Shown piece after piece: positions 49,290-55,171 of a stretch of DNA of 55,171 nucleotides (position 1 is its first letter; each line of letters begins with the position of its first letter). Location: contig JAFQMF010000006.1 of NCBI GenBank assembly GCA_017396395.1, positions 1-55,171 on the forward strand, given 5' to 3'. This stretch comes from Clostridia bacterium (lineage in GTDB: Bacteria; Bacillota; Clostridia; RUG12999). Both the position numbers and the translations under genes were made by a program. Below the pieces are notes generated by a model. That model saw only the letters and a list, made by a program, of their open reading frames with translations, did not search any database and had not been told where the DNA came from.

Positions 49290-51512
49290 ATGGCAAAGAA
49301 GAAAAAGGTAGAGCAGGCACCTCAGATTATAGAGGAAAAAATAATTGAACAGCAAATATGCAGTACCCTTGAAACAAACTATATGCCATATGCTATGAGC
49401 GTAATTGTATCAAGAGCAATTCCTGAAATTGACGGTTTTAAGCCTTCCCACAGAAAGCTTTTATACACAATGTATAAAATGGGTCTTATTTCAGGGGCAA
49501 AAACTAAGTCCTCCAATGTTGTGGGACAGACAATGAAATTAAATCCTCATGGAGATTCTGCAATTTATGAAACAATGGTGCGTCTTGCTAAGGCAAACGA
49601 ATCTTTGTTAGTGCCTTTTGTTGACTCTAAGGGTAACTTTGGTAAAAAATATTCTTCAGATATGGCATATGCCGCCCCAAGATATACTGAGGTTAAACTG
49701 GAGAGTATATGTAACGAGGTTTTCCGTGATATTGATAAAAACACTGTTGATTTTGTGGATAACTATGATAATACAATGCAGGAGCCTACTCTTTTGCCTG
49801 TAGCTTTTCCCAATATTATTGTAAATCCCAACGAGGGTATTGCAGTAGGTATGGCAAGTAAAATATGCAGTTTTAACCTTAGAGAAGTGTGTGAGGGTAC
49901 AAAAGCATATTTAAAGGACGAAAAAGCAGATATTTTTGAACATATTATTGCTCCTGATTTTCCTACAGGGGGAAGTATTATATATGATAAAACCGCCCTT
50001 GAGGAAATTATGTCAAGCGGCAGAGGCAGTTTTAAGGTAAGAGCAAAATATCGCTATGACAAGGAAAATTCCTGTATAGATGTATATGAAATTCCTTACT
50101 CTACTACCATTGAGGCAATAAGAGATAAAATTATTGAGTGTGTAAAAACAGGCAAAACAAAAGAGATTACCGATGTGCGTGATGAAACTGACTTAAAGGG
50201 TCTTAAAATCACCATTGACATAAGAAAAAACACAAACCCCGAAACCTTAATGGCGAAGCTGTTTAAATATACACCTTTGGAGGATTCTTTTGGATGTAAC
50301 TTTAACATTTTGATTGATTCCCGTCCAATGGTACTGGGAGTTAAGGAAATTATTGCCCATTGGTGCAAGTTCCGTATTGAATGTGTAAAAAGGGGTCTGC
50401 AGTACGATATTAACCAGAAGTCAGATAAGCTTCACCTTTTGCAGGGTCTTAAAAAGATACTTTTAGATATTGATAAAGCAGTTGCAATAATTCGCACTAC
50501 TGAAGCGGAAGCAGAGGTTATACCTAATCTTATGCAGGGCTTTGATATTGACCAAATTCAGGCAGAATTTGTGGCAGATATTAAGCTTCGCAACTTAAAC
50601 CGTGAATATATTTTAAAAAGAACAGATGAAATACAGAAGCTTATAGAGGACATTGAGGAAATGAAAAGTATTCTGTCTTCAGAAAAGGCTGTAAAAAAGG
50701 TTATAATAAAACAGCTTGATGAAATTTCCGCAAAGTACGGACAGGACAGGAGAACAGACCTTATAAGTATGTCGGATATTAACGAGCCTGATATTCAGGA
50801 GCAGATTGAAGATTACAGAGTAAAAATGTTCTTTACAAAGGAAAATTACCTTAAAAAGGTTACTTTGGTTTCTCTCAGAGCAGCCTCTGACCAGAAACTG
50901 AAGGACGGAGATGAAATTATTTGTGCAAATGAGGCGTCAAATAAAGATGATGTGCTTCTGTTCTCTGATAAGGGAGATGTATATAAATACAGAATTCATG
51001 AAATTGCTGACTGCAAGGCAAGCAGTTTCGGAGAATATCTTCCTAACCTTCTGGGTATGGAAACGGGAGAAAAGATTATACACATGGCAGTTGTTTCAAA
51101 GTACGAAGGTTATATGATATTTGTCTTTGAAAACGGCAAGGTTGCAAAGGTAGAAATGAAGGGATATGCTACCAAGACTAACAGAAGAAAGCTTACCGCT
51201 GCATATAGTACAAAATCTCCCATTGCAGGAATAATGTATATACCTGCAGATTGTGATATTGCACTTATGAGCAAGGGAAAAAGAGCCCTTATAATAAATA
51301 CTGAACTTGTAGCATCAAAGGCAAAGCGTGACACACACGGAGTACAGGTATATCTTTCAAAGAGAGACAAAAACTTAGAAAAAGCCTGTCTTGCAAGTGA
51401 ATGTGAATTTGAAAATACTTCAGAATATGTATCAAACCGCATACCTTCATCAGGACAGAAAATGAGGGACACAGACAGCGGAATTAAACAGATTAGTTTC
51501 TTTGACGAATAA
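49290..51512 (+). CDS. Divergent type II topoisomerase DNA-cleavage subunit (GyrA/ParC-like)
   Basis: A 740-aa breakage-rejoining subunit. Key sites: GFKPSHRKLLYTMYKMG, PHGDSAIYETMVRLA (quinolone region), and catalytic Tyr Y132 in GNFGKKYSSDMAYAAPRYTE; canonical subunits have AAMRYTE. A tower and coiled-coil segment follow, then a short C-terminal domain of about 190 residues (from about 545) with GDVYKYRIHEIAD and GKVAKVEMKGYATKTNRRK blades, shorter than in GyrA. The ribosome site is weak (no clear AGGAGG within 10 nt of the ATG), so it may be co-translated with the subunit 55 bp upstream. Confidence 0.87.
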   Translation: MAKKKKVEQAPQIIEEKIIEQQICSTLETNYMPYAMSVIVSRAIPEIDGFKPSHRKLLYTMYKMGLISGAKTKSSNVVGQTMKLNPHGDSAIYETMVRLAKANESLLVPFVDSKGNFGKKYSSDMAYAAPRYTEVKLESICNEVFRDIDKNTVDFVDNYDNTMQEPTLLPVAFPNIIVNPNEGIAVGMASKICSFNLREVCEGTKAYLKDEKADIFEHIIAPDFPTGGSIIYDKTALEEIMSSGRGSFKVRAKYRYDKENSCIDVYEIPYSTTIEAIRDKIIECVKTGKTKEITDVRDETDLKGLKITIDIRKNTNPETLMAKLFKYTPLEDSFGCNFNILIDSRPMVLGVKEIIAHWCKFRIECVKRGLQYDINQKSDKLHLLQGLKKILLDIDKAVAIIRTTEAEAEVIPNLMQGFDIDQIQAEFVADIKLRNLNREYILKRTDEIQKLIEDIEEMKSILSSEKAVKKVIIKQLDEISAKYGQDRRTDLISMSDINEPDIQEQIEDYRVKMFFTKENYLKKVTLVSLRAASDQKLKDGDEIICANEASNKDDVLLFSDKGDVYKYRIHEIADCKASSFGEYLPNLLGMETGEKIIHMAVVSKYEGYMIFVFENGKVAKVEMKGYATKTNRRKLTAAYSTKSPIAGIMYIPADCDIALMSKGKRALIINTELVASKAKRDTHGVQVYLSKRDKNLEKACLASECEFENTSEYVSNRIPSSGQKMRDTDSGIKQISFFDE

Positions 51513-51526
51513 AAAGGAGAAGAAAA

Positions 51527-52630
51527 ATGAAAGTTTTATTTTTATCTGTAACAGCAGGGAATGGACATAACAGCTGTGCAAATGCTATAGATAAGTGTTT
51601 GAAGGACAGAGGAATTGAAACATATATTTTAGATATTTACGGATATGTGAACAAAATGCTGGGAAAAACAGTTTCCGAAATATACAGCTTCGGCATATCA
51701 AAAGCCCCTAAAATATACGGCACTATTTATAATATGGAGGAAGATGCAAAGCTTAGTATTGGTGCTGTTATGGATAATATAAACCGCCTTGCTACCAAAA
51801 AAATATATGAGTTTATAAAAGAAAATGAAATTGACACCATAATTACCACCCACGTTTTCGGCGGTCAGCTTATTACAAGGCTTAAAAGAAAAAAGAAGAT
51901 AGATATTTTTTCTGTTGGAGTAGTAACTGATTATACTATTCATCCTCATTGGGAAAAGACAAACCTTGACTATTATGTTATTGCAGACGAAGGACTTTCA
52001 AGGCAGTGTGTGGAAAAAGGAATTCCTGAGAAAAAGCTTCTGCCCATAGGAATACCCCTTGACACTAAATATTCTGTAAAAAGAGATAAAAAGGAAATGA
52101 AAAAAAGGCTTGGTTTTAATCCTGAAAAAAATCTGGTATTTATTATTATGGGAAGTATGGGTTACGGGAATATGACCTCTGTTATAAATGATGTGGACAG
52201 AGGTAATAACGATTATCAGGTGGCTATTGTCTGCGGGAATAACAAGCGTGCAAAAACTCAGATTGAAAAGCGTACCTTTAAAAAAGAAATTAAGGTTTTT
52301 GGCTTTGTAGATAATGTGGATGAGTTTATGGATGCGGCTGATTGTATCATTACAAAGCCGGGAGGTCTTACAGTTACGGAAAGCCTTGCAAAAGAGCTTC
52401 CTATGATTTATATGGACCCTATTCCGGGACAAGAGGTAAAAAATGTGGAATTTCTTGTAAATAACGGTGCAGGAATATATGTTACAAAAAACTACTCTTT
52501 GCCTGATGCACTTGACCAGTTTTTCAGATATCCGGAACGTAAAAAAGAAATGCAGGTATGTGTGCATAGACTTTCCAAACCGGAGTCTGCAAAAAACTTA
52601 GTGGATTTCATAGAAAAGAATAATAAATAA
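51527..52630 (+). CDS. Diacylglycerol glycosyltransferase (MGDG synthase / UgtP type)
   Basis: A 367-aa GT28-family enzyme. The N-terminal domain starts MKVLFLSVTAGNGHNSCANAIDKCLKD, the MGDG-synthase signature GxGH. The C-terminal sugar-nucleotide domain has FVIIMGSMGYGNMTSV, VFGFVDNVDEFMDAADCIITKPGGLTVTESLAKELPMIY and DPIPGQEVKNVEFLVNNGAG. It adds sugar to diacylglycerol for membrane glycolipids or lipoteichoic-acid anchors. AAGGAG precedes the ATG. It sits in the topoisomerase operon and may be co-transcribed with it. Confidence 0.9.
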   Translation: MKVLFLSVTAGNGHNSCANAIDKCLKDRGIETYILDIYGYVNKMLGKTVSEIYSFGISKAPKIYGTIYNMEEDAKLSIGAVMDNINRLATKKIYEFIKENEIDTIITTHVFGGQLITRLKRKKKIDIFSVGVVTDYTIHPHWEKTNLDYYVIADEGLSRQCVEKGIPEKKLLPIGIPLDTKYSVKRDKKEMKKRLGFNPEKNLVFIIMGSMGYGNMTSVINDVDRGNNDYQVAIVCGNNKRAKTQIEKRTFKKEIKVFGFVDNVDEFMDAADCIITKPGGLTVTESLAKELPMIYMDPIPGQEVKNVEFLVNNGAGIYVTKNYSLPDALDQFFRYPERKKEMQVCVHRLSKPESAKNLVDFIEKNNK

Positions 52631-52670
52631 TGTTAGCCTGTATTTACACTTTTTAAAAGAAGGAAATACT

Positions 52671-53291
52671 ATGAAAAAAAGATTAGCAATAATAAGTCTT
52701 GTGCTATTTTTATTTCTTTTGCCCGTAACAAGCTATGGTGCAGTTTTTTATGACCTTCAGGGCTATAACTGGGCACAGGATTCCATAACCAGACTTGCAG
52801 ATAAAGGAATAATTAACGGAACATATCCAAACTATTATTCTCCGGGGGAATATGTAACCAGAGGACAGGTATGTGCTTTAATTGGCAGAATTTTTGAAAT
52901 TTGCGGAGTAGGTCTTCCTGCTTTTTCAGATGTAAATGAAACAGAATATTATAAAGATAGTATAGCAGGGCTTCGTGCTATAGGTATATTATCAGGAGAT
53001 TATAATGGATATTTTTATCCGGAAGCACCTGCTAGCCGTGAAACCACAATGCGTATTGCAGGGTTTATGTTAATTCGCGGAGGGTTTTTTGAAGCAGTAG
53101 ATGAAAATGTGCTTTTAGCATATCCTGACGGAAATCAGGTTTTGCCTGAAAACAGAGAATATGTTTCTGCTTTGTTAGCAGGAGGGTTTATAAAGGGAGA
53201 TGATTTAGGAATGTTATCTCCTGCAAGTTATCTTACACGGGCAGAAGCAGCAGTAATTTTAGACAGGATTTATACATTTCTTCATAGTTGA
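52671..53291 (+). CDS. Secreted protein made of three SLH domains
   Basis: A 206-aa exported protein: signal peptide MKKRLAIISLVLFLFLLPVTSYGA, then three S-layer homology repeats (YDLQGYNWAQDSITRLADKGIINGTYPNYYSPGEYVTRGQV; FSDVNETEYYKDSIAGLRAIGILSGDYNGYFYPEAPASRE; YPDGNQVLPENREYVSALLAGGFIKGDDLGMLSPASYLTRAEA). These bind secondary cell-wall polymer. No effector domain is attached, so the SLH unit appears alone. AGAAGG precedes the ATG. Confidence 0.92.
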   Translation: MKKRLAIISLVLFLFLLPVTSYGAVFYDLQGYNWAQDSITRLADKGIINGTYPNYYSPGEYVTRGQVCALIGRIFEICGVGLPAFSDVNETEYYKDSIAGLRAIGILSGDYNGYFYPEAPASRETTMRIAGFMLIRGGFFEAVDENVLLAYPDGNQVLPENREYVSALLAGGFIKGDDLGMLSPASYLTRAEAAVILDRIYTFLHS

Positions 53292-53345
53292 ATAAAATGT
53301 AGCTGTTAGAAATATAAATGTAATATATTTTTTGAATAATTTTCA

Positions 53346-53374
53346 TTGACTTTTCAAATAAAAGTATATACAAT
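53346..53374 (+). promoter_or_regulatory. Sigma-A promoter of the VanW-domain gene
   Basis: TTGACT (53346-53351), a 17-bp spacer and TACAAT (53369-53374). Confidence 0.65.
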
Positions 53375-53420
53375 ATATCTAAGTATAGTACTATTATAAT
53401 TGTATTGTGAGGATATTTAA

Positions 53421-55145
53421 ATGGACGAGAGCAAGGTAACAAAAGTTAATAAAAAGGCGATTGTTATTATATCTGCTGTACTGGTGGCGATTTTTGCCGT
53501 AACCAGTGCGTATTTTGCCTATGTGGTATCATCCTGTGCAACAGAAGAGGGAATTGCAAAGGGTGTTACAATTGATGGAATAGATGTAAGCGGATTGTCT
53601 GTTACACAAGCAAGGGACAAGGTGCTTGAAGAAAAAGAGAAAATTCTGGAAAATACACTTGAACTTGTTATGGATGACAAAATTACAATTGCTAAGTTTT
53701 CTGAGTTTGGTATTGATTATAATGCAGATGAAGCTGCAGTAAAGGCAAGCGAGTGCGGAAAAAGCGGAAATATTTTTAAAAGAGTATTTGAGTGTATAAA
53801 AATTAAAAACGGAAATATGGATATTGACCTTAATACTCAGATAAATGAGGAAGATGTTTCAGATTATGTTTTTGCATACGCACAGGGAATCGGCTCTACA
53901 GTTGTGGAAAATTACTATGTAATAGAGGAAGACACCCTTACACTTAAAAACGGAAAAGAAGGAAAGGGTATTGATAAAGAAGGCTTAACACAGGAAATCG
54001 CTGATGTTATAAAAAGCGGAAAATCTGCTAAAATCGGCGTGTTTTTAAAGGATATAAAGCCTGCTGATTGGGATGTGGATGCAGTTTATGAGGAACTTGC
54101 ACACGAGCCAAAAGAGGCAAGCTATGAAAAAATTGATGGTGTTGGATATATTGTTGAAGCAAGGCCTGGCTATAAATTTTCAAAAAAGGATTTAGAAAAT
54201 CTTATAAAGGATAATATAAACAATACGGATGAATATTCTATGAAGGTGGAAATAATTCCTCCTGCTGTTACAGAGGTTGATGAAACAGGGTTATTTACTG
54301 AAGTTATTTCAGAATATACTTCCTCTCTTGCAGGAAGCGATGCCAACAGAAGAAGTAATGTTGCACTTGCCTGTAAAACTGTTAACGGTACAATTTTAAA
54401 TCCCGGCGAGATATTTTCATACAATAAAGTTATAGGCCCTGTAACTACAGCAACAGGTTATAAAACAGCTACTATCTTTACCTCAAAAGGTCACGAGCCT
54501 GGTATAGGCGGTGGTATTTGTCAGCTTTCATCTACTCTTTACAGTGCCGCACTTTACGGAGATATGGAAATTGTAAAAAGAAGAAACCATATGTATATTG
54601 TAGGATATGTTCCATACGGACAGGACGCTACAGTATATGAAGGCGAGCTGGATTTTCGATTTAAAAATAATACAAACGAGCCTCTTAAAATAACATCTGT
54701 AGTATCAGGCTCAACTGTTATAGTTAAACTGCTTGGGAAAAAGCCTGACAACACTAAAAAGATAGAAATTGAAAATATTATAGTTGGAAGAACTGCTCCA
54801 GGTACTGTTATAACAGAAGATCCTAATCTCCCTGCAGGAAAGGTTGTTGTTACTGGAAAAGGAACAGTAGGTCTTACAGTAGATACTTACAAAAAGACCT
54901 TTAAAAATGGTGAGCTTGTATCCCGCGTATTTTTACACAGAAGTGTATATAAGCCTATCAGCAGAACCGAAACTCACGGAATTGGAGAAAGCCAGCCAAC
55001 TCAAGGCGAGGCAGTAGAAGGTACAGAAGGTACTCCTGAAGGTCCTTCTCAGGGAAATGAGGGGACAGACAGTGAAAATGCTTTTCCTTCTGAAAAACCA
55101 GAGGGTAATAACCCTACAGAAAATGACCCTTATGAGGGTGTATAA
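53421..55145 (+). CDS. VanW-family cell-envelope protein with G5-like domain
   Basis: A 574-aa membrane-anchored protein. A short cytoplasmic start, one span (about residues 14-36: IVIISAVLVAIFAVTSAYFAYVVSS), two putative peptidoglycan-binding YoaR-like repeats (about 45-280, KGVTIDGIDVSGLSVTQARDKV), then the VanW domain (about 300-430: GTILNPGEIFSYNKVIGPVTTATGYKTATIFTSKGHEPGIGGGICQLSSTLYSAAL), a G5-like beta domain (about 445-520) and a Gly/Glu/Pro-rich tail. VanW function is unknown. Complete in the window. GAGGA precedes the ATG. Not a vancomycin-resistance gene by itself. Confidence 0.88.
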   Translation: MDESKVTKVNKKAIVIISAVLVAIFAVTSAYFAYVVSSCATEEGIAKGVTIDGIDVSGLSVTQARDKVLEEKEKILENTLELVMDDKITIAKFSEFGIDYNADEAAVKASECGKSGNIFKRVFECIKIKNGNMDIDLNTQINEEDVSDYVFAYAQGIGSTVVENYYVIEEDTLTLKNGKEGKGIDKEGLTQEIADVIKSGKSAKIGVFLKDIKPADWDVDAVYEELAHEPKEASYEKIDGVGYIVEARPGYKFSKKDLENLIKDNINNTDEYSMKVEIIPPAVTEVDETGLFTEVISEYTSSLAGSDANRRSNVALACKTVNGTILNPGEIFSYNKVIGPVTTATGYKTATIFTSKGHEPGIGGGICQLSSTLYSAALYGDMEIVKRRNHMYIVGYVPYGQDATVYEGELDFRFKNNTNEPLKITSVVSGSTVIVKLLGKKPDNTKKIEIENIIVGRTAPGTVITEDPNLPAGKVVVTGKGTVGLTVDTYKKTFKNGELVSRVFLHRSVYKPISRTETHGIGESQPTQGEAVEGTEGTPEGPSQGNEGTDSENAFPSEKPEGNNPTENDPYEGV

Positions 55146-55149
55146 AAAG

Positions 55150-55171
55150 AAAAAGCCAATGGAAAAATCCA
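55150..55171 (+). terminator. Start of a terminator cut by the window end
   Basis: AAAAAGCCAATGGA followed by AAAATCCA; the 3' arm is only partly inside the window. It follows the VanW gene and uses the same TGGAAAAATCCA core as the tRNA-Lys terminator. Confidence 0.6.

Noticed and set aside
51998..52567. 189-aa frame opposite the glycosyltransferase
   Set aside because: Shadow frame with no ribosome site; the plus-strand enzyme has intact motifs.
53421..55145. Vancomycin resistance by VanW
   Set aside because: VanW domains are common in Clostridia without van operons; no vanH, vanA or vanX genes are present.
1..55171. CRISPR array or rRNA genes
   Set aside because: I read no series of evenly spaced short repeats and no rRNA-like sequence. 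The only repeats are those listed.

Overview
The window reads as chromosomal DNA of a low-GC, endospore-forming anaerobe of the Clostridia. This rests on spoVT, yqfC/yqfD and ylbJ-type sporulation genes, a PerR-reverse rubrerythrin pair, a [FeFe] hydrogenase, FeoAB, AdhE, a Na+-pumping decarboxylase and a WalRK operon, together with strong AGGAGG ribosome binding sites and near-consensus sigma-A promoters. A genus cannot be named from the sequence alone. No CRISPR array, rRNA or complete transposon is visible. There is one tRNA gene (Lys, CTT).

Layout. 1-2512: the tail of a surface-type protein, a 600-bp AT-rich gap with a cluster of DnaA-box-like 9-mers, then an RNase M5-type Toprim protein overlapping an MFS transporter. 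2513-4103: tRNA-Lys with an 87-bp perfect direct repeat that carries its 3' end and terminator, then perR-rbr behind an almost perfect Fur-type box. 4104-9760: an accessory stretch. It holds a serine recombinase, three lipoprotein genes that share one leader/signal-peptide module, a PH-domain membrane protein, a 45-aa helix-turn-helix ORF, a stalk-type secreted protein with two copper-amine-oxidase N-terminal domains, two decayed rubrerythrin 3' ends, and a 114-nt nested inverted repeat. 9773-12542: a TRAP-type permease locus divergent from a LysR regulator, probably acquired.

12600-17349: an ECF S component and the oadG-biotin carrier-oadB-oadA operon; OadB carries an extra secreted N-terminal domain. 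17394-20192: a DUF6062-like protein, an OGG-type DNA glycosylase and a PRK06851-type ATPase. 20292-24376 (minus): nifS-nifU-feoA-feoB-small Cys-rich protein, which couples Fe-S assembly with ferrous iron uptake. 24605-27475: an acyl-CoA synthetase and a group-B-like [FeFe] hydrogenase whose Shine-Dalgarno lies in a terminator-like hairpin. 27527-32013 (minus): rnhA, a DivIVA-like protein and yqfC-yqfD-phoH-ybeY. 32108-35622: ylbJ and mutS2. 35676-39058 (minus): an APH-fold kinase and adhE behind a Rex-type operator. 39414-47104 (minus): spoVT; walR-walK-small secreted protein-yycH-yycI; fumarase alpha without beta; a HAD phosphatase. 47264-55145: a divergent type II topoisomerase pair, a diacylglycerol glycosyltransferase, an SLH protein and a VanW-domain protein.

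The best candidates for something undescribed are the recombinase-linked lipoprotein cassette array (4198-7681), the rubrerythrin 3'-end relics beside it, the structured inverted repeat at 9644-9760, and the DnaA-box cluster at 328-515. None is proven by the sequence alone.
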